From Candidatus Riflebacteria bacterium HGW-Riflebacteria-1 (GTDB taxonomy: Bacteria; Muiribacteriota; Ozemobacteria; Ozemobacterales; Ozemobacteraceae): a stretch of DNA of 64,000 nt. Location of the stretch: positions 470,735 through 534,734 of the forward strand of contig PGYB01000001.1 of the NCBI GenBank assembly GCA_002839445.1, written 5' to 3'. A program made the translations under genes and the position numbers. Below, piece by piece: positions 17,118 to 23,646 of the stretch; the first letter of the stretch is position 1, and every line of letters starts with the position of its first letter. The notes below the pieces were generated by a model. The model did no database searches and was not told where the DNA came from. It worked only from the letters and a program-made list of their open reading frames with translations.

Positions 17118-17860
17118 CAGTTTGCCTTGATTATTACTTCGACCGCCGGGTATTCGCCGGTGGTCCCATTGGCAAATCTTCCGGAGAAGTCTTTTAACAC
17201 ATCGTTTGTCTGTGAAATCCCAATGGTTGAAGACCCAAGATTCATCGGAATGGCGACGGCTGAGGTCGCGAACTCAAGAAGAAGTTCAGTGGTATATGTT
17301 GCCGGCACAACAGTGGGTGTAAAAACTGCGGTCGGTGAGATAACATCTTCAGAAAACCAGAGATCACCGCTGGTAGAGGCATTGCTGAATGTGATGTTTC
17401 CTGTGCCAGTAGCGAGAAATCTTGAGAATTCTAGCCTGAGAAAATCACTACCGCTAACCTGACGATTATTATCAGTATCCACCCAGGTTGCTTTCTGCAG
17501 CGTCAACGGTGGCTTGTAATCGACAGTGATATTGTCACGATCAATAGAGTGATCAGGACCGAGCGAACGCACCTGACCCTTGAGCCAGTCGACTTCATAG
17601 TCGCGCCCCCATGGGTCGCGCGGCAGGTCCTGCAGATACTTACCAAGAAGAACCCTCGGATCGCTGGCCACATACGCCCGCTCTTCGAAGGTATCGTGCT
17701 TGATCAGCGCCTGCTTGATAATGTCAAGTTCGTGTTTGGCCTTGGTGAGGCGCGTCTCCTTGACATAATCCTGGTAATAGGGCAACGCCACGCCTACCAG
17801 TATAGCGATAATGGTAACGACGATTAACAGTTCAATCAAAGAAAATGCTTGTTTATTCAT
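17117..17860 (-). CDS. Type IV pilin / Type II secretion pseudopilin-like protein
   Basis: This 247-residue protein starts MNKQAFSLIELLIVVTIIAI, the prepilin-peptidase recognition and hydrophobic helix (cleavage between Ala5 and Phe6, with Glu5 of the mature protein). KAKHELDIIKQALIKHD and DPWGRDYEVDW resemble GspG-type pseudopilins. The C-terminal half is longer than in a GspG and unassigned. I chose the ATG at 17858-17860 because it immediately precedes the signature; a longer frame to 17971 adds 37 unrelated residues. The stop overlaps the O-antigen-ligase start. No other secretion genes are in view, so the machinery is elsewhere. Confidence 0.85.
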   Translation of the reverse strand: MNKQAFSLIELLIVVTIIAILVGVALPYYQDYVKETRLTKAKHELDIIKQALIKHDTFEERAYVASDPRVLLGKYLQDLPRDPWGRDYEVDWLKGQVRSLGPDHSIDRDNITVDYKPPLTLQKATWVDTDNNRQVSGSDFLRLEFSRFLATGTGNITFSNASTSGDLWFSEDVISPTAVFTPTVVPATYTTELLLEFATSAVAIPMNLGSSTIGISQTNDVLKDFSGRFANGTTGEYPAVEVIIKAN

Positions 17861-17978
17861 GCGCAAAATAATATCACAACGCCCAAACCCTAACAAGCTG
17901 TTAATTTTCGCTCGCCATTTCCCCATCACAAATCGCTGCCGTTGTCTAGAATTACTTCTATTTACGATCACTAATGCG

Positions 17979-17987
17979 TGCTATAAT
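17979..17987 (+). promoter_or_regulatory. Extended -10 promoter upstream of the nucleotidyltransferase
   Basis: TGC-TATAAT forms an extended -10 element 30 bp before the ATG at 18018. No good -35 box is seen 17 bp upstream. A purine-rich AGGAAAGG follows. Confidence 0.5.
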
Positions 17988-18017
17988 ATTATCAGGAAAG
18001 GCGCAGCGAGATATTTT

Positions 18018-18581
18018 ATGAATAAACTGTTCGGAGCGGCACAAGAAGTTTGCGACTTCCTTTCATCCAAAAGCTGGACCTACTGCATCATTGGCGGCCT
18101 GGCGGTTATCAGATGGGGAGAAATACGTTTTACCCAGGATGCCGACATCGCGGTTCTAGCCGGATTCGGCGAAGAGGCCCAATTCGCGCAGAGTCTGCTT
18201 GAGAGATTTGAAAGCAGGATTGCCAATGCCTTCGACTTTGCAGTCGCAAATCGGGTGGTGTTGATACGAAGCAGCAATGGAACTTCAATAGACATTACAT
18301 TTGCTACGCTTCCATTTGAGAACGAAATGATGGAAAGCTCCTCGCTCTTCGCTTATGCCGATGGACTGTCTCTACCGACCTGCAGTGCTGACGACCTTTT
18401 CATTATGAAGGCATTTGCCGCCCGTCCCAAAGACTGGATCGATGCAGAATCGATCGCTTTGAGGCAAAAGGGGCGGCTGAATATGAAGCGCATCATTGAT
18501 CGCATTACAGAACTGGCTTTATTAAAAGAAGCCCCTGAAATTATAACTAAAGCAAAGCAAATCCTGGAGCGAAAATCATGA
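18018..18581 (+). CDS. Nucleotidyltransferase-fold protein (AbiEii/DUF6036-like)
   Basis: This 187-residue protein has a short nucleotidyltransferase core: IIGGLAVIRWGEIRFTQDADI near residues 25-45 gives the GG helix and the DAD metal-binding pair. SIDITFATLPFE supplies a third acidic residue near 94. SADDLFIMKAFAARPKDW is the region after the core. Proteins like this occur as toxins or as free nucleotidyltransferases beside small partners. The start ATG at 18018 is preceded by AGGAAAGG. Its stop overlaps the next start (ATGA). Activity as a toxin is inferred only from this pairing. Confidence 0.75.
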   Translation: MNKLFGAAQEVCDFLSSKSWTYCIIGGLAVIRWGEIRFTQDADIAVLAGFGEEAQFAQSLLERFESRIANAFDFAVANRVVLIRSSNGTSIDITFATLPFENEMMESSSLFAYADGLSLPTCSADDLFIMKAFAARPKDWIDAESIALRQKGRLNMKRIIDRITELALLKEAPEIITKAKQILERKS

Positions 18582-18832
18582 GCGGCGGCGCACACACCTC
18601 TTCAGACCAGCAAGCGGAAATCACTAAAAAAATCGTCAGGCAGTGGCAGCATACTGCTGAACTGCTGCATGATATCCATGTCGAAGAACTGAGAAATCTT
18701 GTCTACGACCCTGAACTGGTCGATGCAATGCTCGAACTCGGCCTTCTTCATGCCAAACCACGTAATACCAGTGGCCTGATCGAGATGCAACAATATTTTA
18801 TAAAGTGGCAAAAAAACCGGCAACGCCCATAA
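18578..18832 (+). CDS. Small hypothetical partner of the nucleotidyltransferase
   Basis: This 84-residue acidic protein is probably all helical (KKIVRQWQHTAELLHDIHVEELRNL). It is unrecognised. Its ATG overlaps the nucleotidyltransferase stop by four bases, so the pair is coupled. A strong terminator follows 10 bp after its stop, ending a two-gene unit. By analogy with two-gene toxin-antitoxin loci it may be the partner, but no antitoxin domain is visible. Confidence 0.6.
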   Translation: MSGGAHTSSDQQAEITKKIVRQWQHTAELLHDIHVEELRNLVYDPELVDAMLELGLLHAKPRNTSGLIEMQQYFIKWQKNRQRP

Positions 18833-18842
18833 TCCAGATTAC

Positions 18843-18875
18843 AAAAAAAGACCGCCCATCGGGCGGTCTTTTTTT
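18843..18875. terminator. Bidirectional rho-independent terminator
   Basis: The stem GACCGCCC / GGGCGGTC with loop ATC is flanked by an A-run on the left and a T-run on the right. It therefore works in both directions and ends both the plus-strand pair and the minus-strand lipoprotein gene. Confidence 0.9.
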
Positions 18876-18894
18876 GTTGAAATAGATCGTTTTG

Positions 18895-19827
18895 TCAGGG
18901 AAGATTAACTTTGAAGAAATAAGCTTTTGGAGTATCCAGCAGCTTTTCTCCCGCTTTAAGATTATTTGTGCTGACCTGGACTTTGTAGGTCTTACCATTT
19001 GAAAGATTTTTAGCTGTTTCAGTAGTTGAACCCAGAACTTTAACGACCGCTTTGTTTGCGTCTGCGCCCGCGGTGATCGAGAAAATAGCAGAGTCAGTGC
19101 TGGTCTTCAGGGTATAACTCGCAATAGCAGCACCGGTTGTTGGATTTACCGAGGTAACAATCAGTTCCCAACTGGCCGCAGCAAGATTTGTCGGATCTGC
19201 GCTGAAGGTGAGGTCAAAGGCTGGAGTCAGTGTAGCCACAGCTTTTGCATCGGCAAGAACTGTTGCAAGAGCTTCTGAATTGTAAGTTGCGCTGGTAACA
19301 TTAAATTTATAAGCGGTAAGATCAACTGTTTCAGAAGCCACACCGGTTGGAGTGACAGGTAAACCATTACTGACGATAGAAACTCCGATAGGCTGTAGAG
19401 AAGCGTTTACCGTAACAGTAATTTTGTCAGAAGTAGCGCTGCTGGTCGGGGTATAAGTAAACGAAATATAGGTTACTTCGGTTCCGGTATTCACAGTGAT
19501 CTTTGCAGATACCGACTTACCAACCAGTTCACTCGAAACAACTGATGAAGGCAGACTGATTGTAAATGGAACGTCATAGCTTTCGCCATCAGCATTAATG
19601 GTTGGTTCGCCTGCAGTCAACTGGTGATTATTCAGATAAAGTTTGAATTTCTTAAAAGAAACAGCAGCGCGCAGCGACTCACCGCCAGAAACAACATCCG
19701 CAGGCATGTTTACAACTTTTGTAACCGTTGTGTAATCAACCGCGTCATTGTCGCTGCCACCACCAAAACAACCTACTGCAAAAGGAACCAGAGCAACCAT
19801 AAGGAACAATATAAACATCTTTTTCAT
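18895..19827 (-). CDS. Lipoprotein with Ig-like/beta repeats, paralog 1
   Basis: This 310-residue protein has a lipoprotein signal peptide with lipobox FAVGC (Cys20) and a low-complexity start. The rest is Thr/Ser/Val-rich beta sequence. It ends in NLSNGKTYKVQVSTNNLKAG and YFFKVNLP, and the same C-terminus occurs in the protein at 20511-21419. The last 25 bases of both genes are almost identical, so they arose by duplication. No known domain was recognised; a surface or outer-membrane-anchored role is likely. Confidence 0.82.
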   Translation of the reverse strand: MKKMFILFLMVALVPFAVGCFGGGSDNDAVDYTTVTKVVNMPADVVSGGESLRAAVSFKKFKLYLNNHQLTAGEPTINADGESYDVPFTISLPSSVVSSELVGKSVSAKITVNTGTEVTYISFTYTPTSSATSDKITVTVNASLQPIGVSIVSNGLPVTPTGVASETVDLTAYKFNVTSATYNSEALATVLADAKAVATLTPAFDLTFSADPTNLAAASWELIVTSVNPTTGAAIASYTLKTSTDSAIFSITAGADANKAVVKVLGSTTETAKNLSNGKTYKVQVSTNNLKAGEKLLDTPKAYFFKVNLP

Positions 19828-19991
19828 ACTTAACCCATATCTCCTGAAAGTAATTTGTAAGGAAAAAATATCACAACCAGCATCAAAGAAGCAATAGCTT
19901 TGGGGATCGGGGGAGAACTTACCTGACTAACAAAACTTGAGTCTTTGGCGGCCCTGTCTTTTTGGAGACCAAAACCCGCCCGGTAATTGTC

Positions 19992-20211
19992 TCAAGAGTG
20001 CTGATGGCAAGGAACCGCAATAAGATGCACGTGGTCTGGCATCAGGCAATATGCCCAGATTTCTATGGAAAACTTTTTACACCACTCGGCGAGCAAAGCA
20101 GTGTAGTGCTTGTAGTCGTCGTCAGAAAAAAAAGACCCTTTGTCGCCGATTGCCGCGCTGGGTGATGTGGTGAGGGATATTAGGGATTACCAATCTTGCT
20201 ATTCGTGCCAT
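19992..20211 (-). pseudogene. REP-associated tyrosine transposase (Y1/RAYT) remnant
   Basis: An ATG at 20209-20211 opens a frame beginning MARIARLVIP and containing PHHITQRGNRRQRVFF. A run of eight T residues (plus-strand A-run near 20126-20133) causes a +1 frameshift. After it DDDYKHYTALLAEWCKK and then CLMPDHVHLIAVP follow, the HUH histidine motif (H-x-H) of the IS200-like Y1 family. The frame stops at 19992-19994, far short of the catalytic tyrosine. The protein is therefore inactive. The family is known to move short repeated palindromes; intact copies elsewhere in the genome could explain the repeats in this window. Confidence 0.85.
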
Positions 20212-20253
20212 AAAAAAAAATACACGCTTCAACAACAATTCACAATAGTTAAG

Positions 20254-20432
20254 TAAGGTGTCCCGAATGGCACTAAGATAAGAAGCAAAATTTTGTGAAT
20301 CGTGCTCGTGATCGTAATCCTAATCGTAATCGATTTGCGCTTTTGATTTTTCGATTACGATTACCGCTTCGCTGATTACGAGCACCGCTTCGCTGGACCT
20401 TTCGTTAACTTAGTGCCATTCTAAGGTGTCCC
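20254..20432. mobile_element. MITE-like element with inverted ends and 11-bp flanking direct repeats
   Basis: GAATGGCACTAAG (20265-20277) is exactly inverted as CTTAGTGCCATTC (20409-20421). TAAGGTGTCCC flanks both ends as a perfect direct repeat (20254-20264 and 20422-20432), which looks like a target-site duplication. Inside, two R1 copies face each other: 20301-20332 carries GTGCTCGTGATCG, and 20351-20386 carries the reverse form ending in GATTACGAGCAC. The core element is 157 bp and encodes nothing. Confidence 0.75.
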
Positions 20433-20457
20433 CTGAACACCAGTCCCTAAATAGAAA

Positions 20458-20483
20458 TCCCCCTGCGCCTGAGCGCAGGGGGA
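20458..20483 (-). terminator. Hairpin terminator after lipoprotein paralog 2
   Basis: CCCCCTGCGC pairs with GCGCAGGGGG around a CTGA loop. It lies 27 bp downstream of the stop of the minus-strand lipoprotein gene, and an ATTTCTATTT tract follows on the minus strand. Confidence 0.75.
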
Positions 20484-20510
20484 AGAAGGTCTAAGTTAAT
20501 TCACTATCGT

Positions 20511-21419
20511 TCAGGGAAGATTAACTTTGAAGAAATATTCATTGTTGGTGACAGTCAGCATACCACCATTGGCCATCTTAAGATTTGTAGCAGTGAGCTT
20601 AACCTTGTAGGTCTTATTGTCTTCGAGGTTCTTAGGAGCAGTTGTGCCAACGACTTTCACATCAACCAGATCAGTAGCGGCACCGGCTACTACTGTGAAT
20701 ATGGCAGAATCAGTCGTGCTGCTAAGAGTATAAGATGCTCCAGTTTCAACACATGTTACAACTGCACCCCATGTCACACCAGTTGTAGTAGCAATGGCTT
20801 TGTCAAAATCAATGACAAATTCTGGGGTGAGGGTTGTTACTTCCAACACGCCGGTGGTGGTTGTGGTAAGAGCAGTAGCAGTACCATCACCTTTTCTATA
20901 AACCTTAGAGATGTTCAATTCATAAGCATCTAAGTCAATGTCGCCTTCGACAACAGTACCTGCAGAACCACCAGTTACAGTTACGGCACCGGCTGCAGTG
21001 ATAGTGATAACCACGTTGGTGGTAGAGGCAAGAGTCAGCGGGAAGGTAAGCATGGTTACGGGAGAACCAGACACATTGCTAGTTAGAACGGCCGTAACAG
21101 GAGTGCCGTCAGTAAGAGTAGCTCTCTGGGCTGAAGTCAGATTAGCAGAGGTAAACACGATAGTGTAGTTGCCGTCTGCATCCGGACCGGTTGGAGTGCC
21201 TGGAGTAAATACGAAACCGCCAATTGTCATAGAGAGAGTGGTGTAGGAAACAGCACCACGAAGAGATGATGCAGATACGACTGACGCTGGAACCTTCACA
21301 GAAACAGAAGCCTTAGCATAGTCTACAACATCAAGGTCTTCATCCTGACCCCAGAGAGAACAACCTACGGTAAAAGGAACGAGAGCTACGAGAAGAAAGA
21401 GAACAAAAAGTTTTTTCAT
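20511..21419 (-). CDS. Lipoprotein with Ig-like/beta repeats, paralog 2
   Basis: This 302-residue protein starts MKKLFVLFLLVALVPFTVGC; lipobox FTVGC, with an acidic DEDLDVVDYA just after it. The body is Thr/Val-rich beta sequence and ends EYFFKVNLP, like paralog 1 at 18895-19827, so the pair is a tandem duplication interrupted by the transposase remnant and the MITE-like element. The ATG at 21417-21419 is preceded by AGGAGG; a TTG three codons upstream is too close to that site. No enzyme motif is visible. Confidence 0.82.
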   Translation of the reverse strand: MKKLFVLFLLVALVPFTVGCSLWGQDEDLDVVDYAKASVSVKVPASVVSASSLRGAVSYTTLSMTIGGFVFTPGTPTGPDADGNYTIVFTSANLTSAQRATLTDGTPVTAVLTSNVSGSPVTMLTFPLTLASTTNVVITITAAGAVTVTGGSAGTVVEGDIDLDAYELNISKVYRKGDGTATALTTTTTGVLEVTTLTPEFVIDFDKAIATTTGVTWGAVVTCVETGASYTLSSTTDSAIFTVVAGAATDLVDVKVVGTTAPKNLEDNKTYKVKLTATNLKMANGGMLTVTNNEYFFKVNLP

Positions 21420-21428
21420 TAGAACCAA

Positions 21429-21758
21429 ATCCTCCTATGGTGTTTGTGCAAAATGAAATTAACATGGGTGTTTTATTTCGTCAACTTATTTTTAAAAATA
21501 TTTTTTCCTGACACCCACATCAGGTACGGCTTTGCGCCACAAACCCGCGCAAACTGCGCAATTCAAAGCACATAGTTCGCTTTATCCGCAGATTTCTCAG
21601 ATTGGCGCAGATTATTGGAAGGGCTGAGCAGGCAACGCCGCACAACAATAGAGAACTACAAAAGCGCAGCCATAACATATACGCAAACGGCTATAAAAGG
21701 TTCAATCTGCGTTAATCGGCGCAATCTGTGGATTCTTTCCTGGCCTCTTCTGGCGTCA
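21429..21758. other. Gene-free gap containing an R2 repeat pair
   Basis: About 330 bp lie between the lipoprotein gene and the 88-residue membrane protein. The first 80 bp include the lipoprotein ribosome site and AT-rich sequence. The rest is an R2 inverted pair at 21591-21735. No reading frame looks coding. Confidence 0.6.
21591..21735. repeat. R2 inverted repeat pair (145 bp)
   Basis: The left arm reads ATCCGCAGATT, CTCAGATTGGCGCAGATTA; the right arm reads AATCTGCGTTAATCGGCG, CAATCTGTGGA. The two arms are inverted relatives separated by about 80 bp. A second pair at 22117-22274 lies on the other side of the small membrane-protein gene. Confidence 0.7.
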
Positions 21759-22025
21759 TTAAAAGAGGGCGATGAAACCCATTACGCTGAGAGCGATCAG
21801 CGGCAGAAGCAAAAAAGAACCTAGGAAAAGCAGGGCGGCGTATTCTTCCATGACCATGAATGAGTCCATGTTTACCTTGTCTTTGGGCAGAATCGAGTAA
21901 CGCAACCCCGAAGGTACAAGCGCGCGCCAGAATGTGCGACCGGTATGATGAAAAAATATTGCCTGCGCCAGCATAAAACCGCCACAAAACAGCAGTGTAA
22001 CCAGCACAATACCCGCAAACTGCAT
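21759..22025 (-). CDS. Small two-helix membrane protein, unknown function
   Basis: This 88-residue protein has two predicted membrane helices, about 4-24 (GIVLVTLLFCGGFMLAQAIF) and about 63-86 (AALLFLGSFLLLPLIALSV), joined by a polar loop of about 38 residues. The ATG is preceded by GAGGTGG at good spacing, which favours this frame over an overlapping one. It stands alone, bracketed by two R2 repeat pairs. Function is unknown. Confidence 0.65.
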   Translation of the reverse strand: MQFAGIVLVTLLFCGGFMLAQAIFFHHTGRTFWRALVPSGLRYSILPKDKVNMDSFMVMEEYAALLFLGSFLLLPLIALSVMGFIALF

Positions 22026-22116
22026 GCCGCCACCTCATTTGTATCGAATCTGATATAAATATCGACGCAAACATTGCTGCAGCATAGCTCTTTTTGAATG
22101 GTGCTGTGCTCAAATG

Positions 22117-22274
22117 TTATCCACAGATTTCTCAGATGCCACAGATTGTTTAAACAAAGCAGGTCGAGATATTACAAAAAAAACGCTTTAGTGCAGGACT
22201 ACTCACCATAGCCAACTAACCAAAAATGTTTTCCTATGGCTTATCTGCGGCCATCTGCGCAATCTGCGGATTAA
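22117..22274. repeat. R2 inverted repeat pair (158 bp)
   Basis: The left arm contains TTATCCACAGATTTCTCAGA and the right arm contains CCATCTGCGCAATCTGCGGA. The arms are inverted relatives about 85 bp apart. The pair abuts the 3' end of the AhbC gene (stop at 22287). Confidence 0.7.
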
Positions 22275-22286
22275 GCATTTTTGCTT

Positions 22287-23501
22287 TTACTCTTGCTGGA
22301 TGGCAATCTCAGAGTCTGACAAATAGCAGGCGGGGTCGGGCATCCAGGGGTCGTCGTAGACGCGAAAGGCTCTTACGCGCAGCGAGCCGCCGCACATCTT
22401 CTGGAAACAGCAGGTCGCGCATTTGCCCTTGAGAAGTGGCAAGCGGTTTTTGAGGCCGGCCATCAGCTCATCAGAAGTGTCCTGCCAGATCTCTGAGAAT
22501 GGTCGTTGGCGAACGTTACCAAAAGTCTTGTCCTGCCAGAACTGGTCAGGGTGAACGTTGCCAGACCAGTCGATGTCGCCAATGCCTACTCCGGTAGAAT
22601 AAGTGCCGCCGCCGTTCCATTCGAGCAGCTTGCGCACTTCTTCGGCGCGCGCCGGGTCTTCCTGCAAAAGTTTTAAATAGATATATGGCCCGTCAACATG
22701 GTTGTCTACAGTCAGAATGTCAAGATCTACGCCAGAATCAATTGCCTGCCTGGTGCGCCGGCAGATAGTATCGAGCGCGCGCCGCGCTTCTGCGTGTGTC
22801 AGATCATCTTCGCTCTTGCCACGGCCTGAATAAACAAGATGATAAAAGCAGGCGCGTGGGATCTTCTCTTCGAGCAGAAAATCAAAGATCTTGTCGAGAT
22901 CAAGCACGTTCTGACGGGTCAGCGTCAAGCGCAACCCTACGCGTTGCCCGACCGCAACACAATTGCGGAAACCATTCATGGCGTTAATAAAGGCTCCCTC
23001 GACACCACGAAAATGGTCGTTGGTCTCAGCAATCCCGTCAAGAGAGATACCGGCGTAGATAAAACCGGTTTCCTTTATTCGGCGCGCCATCGGCTCGGTA
23101 ATCAACGTGCCATTTGTTGACAGCACCGGGCGCAAACCCTTGCTTACGGCATAAGACGCCAGCTCAAACAGATCTGGTCGCATCAGCGGTTCGCCACCGG
23201 AGAACAGCAGCGCCGGCACCCCAAACGCCGCCAGATCATCGATCAGTGCCTGCCCCTCAGCAAAGCTGAGTTCATCGGGCGCGAGGCTATAATCCGAATT
23301 GGTATAGCAGTGAATACATCGCAAATTGCAGCGTTTCGACACGTTCCAGACCACGACCGGGCGGCGCTCAGCCGCGCTTTTGGCGACCCCGTGCCCCTTG
23401 AAATGATGAGAATGGTTGACCGTGCCGCCATGACTGGTGCCGTAGCGCAGCGGGTCACCAGTCGTCGAATGATTGGCATAAATTTTACTGATGTTTATCA
23501 T
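22287..23501 (-). CDS. ahbC: Radical SAM AhbC-like, 12,18-didecarboxysiroheme deacetylase
   Basis: This 404-residue protein has the radical SAM motif CNLRCIHC (Cys58, Cys62, Cys65) and GGEPLMRPDL. The C-terminal SPASM-like region has several cysteines (GKCATCCFQKMCGG). The start ISKIYANHSTTGDPLRYG and HGVAKSAAERRPVVVWNVSKRC match AhbC, which removes acetate side chains from didecarboxysiroheme to give iron-coproporphyrin III in the alternative heme pathway. The neighbours cobA-hemD, hemC, hemA and the precorrin-2 dehydrogenase make siroheme, which fits. AhbD (heme synthase) is a close relative and cannot be excluded by eye. AhbA/B, AhbD and HemB are not in the window. Confidence 0.82.
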   Translation of the reverse strand: MINISKIYANHSTTGDPLRYGTSHGGTVNHSHHFKGHGVAKSAAERRPVVVWNVSKRCNLRCIHCYTNSDYSLAPDELSFAEGQALIDDLAAFGVPALLFSGGEPLMRPDLFELASYAVSKGLRPVLSTNGTLITEPMARRIKETGFIYAGISLDGIAETNDHFRGVEGAFINAMNGFRNCVAVGQRVGLRLTLTRQNVLDLDKIFDFLLEEKIPRACFYHLVYSGRGKSEDDLTHAEARRALDTICRRTRQAIDSGVDLDILTVDNHVDGPYIYLKLLQEDPARAEEVRKLLEWNGGGTYSTGVGIGDIDWSGNVHPDQFWQDKTFGNVRQRPFSEIWQDTSDELMAGLKNRLPLLKGKCATCCFQKMCGGSLRVRAFRVYDDPWMPDPACYLSDSEIAIQQE

Positions 23502-23563
23502 AACAGCCCTTTGTCAAAATTAGTTTGTATTTAACTTTACCGCACTGTTGTCACAAGTTTCTT

Positions 23564-23612
23564 CTCGTGCTCGTAATCGTAATCGAAGAGATTGCTTCGT
23601 CGCTACGCTCTC
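23564..23612. repeat. R1 plus R4 composite repeat
   Basis: CTCGTGCTCGTAATCGTAATCG (22 bases, 23564-23585) is followed by GAGATTGCTTCGTC and CTACGCTCTCGC. The same two motifs sit side by side, in the other order, inside the methyltransferase gene (1270-1310). Confidence 0.7.
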
Positions 23613-23646
23613 GCAAAGGCCAGGGATGGCCGAGTGTCGGTGAGCA

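Larger units (their letters stand above)
19828..20510. other. Repeat-rich gap with dead transposase and MITE-like element
   Basis: This 683-bp stretch separates the two paralogous lipoproteins. It holds a REP-associated transposase remnant (19992-20211), a repeat element with terminal inverted repeats (20254-20432) and a hairpin terminator (20458-20483). A plus-strand frame at 19962-20165 is the antisense of the transposase remnant. No intact gene is seen. Confidence 0.75.

Noticed and set aside
19962..20165. Plus-strand 67-residue frame
   Set aside because: It is antisense to the transposase remnant.
21712..22113. Minus-strand 133-residue frame
   Set aside because: It overlaps the 88-residue frame, which has a good ribosome site and clean helices; the longer frame runs into R2.
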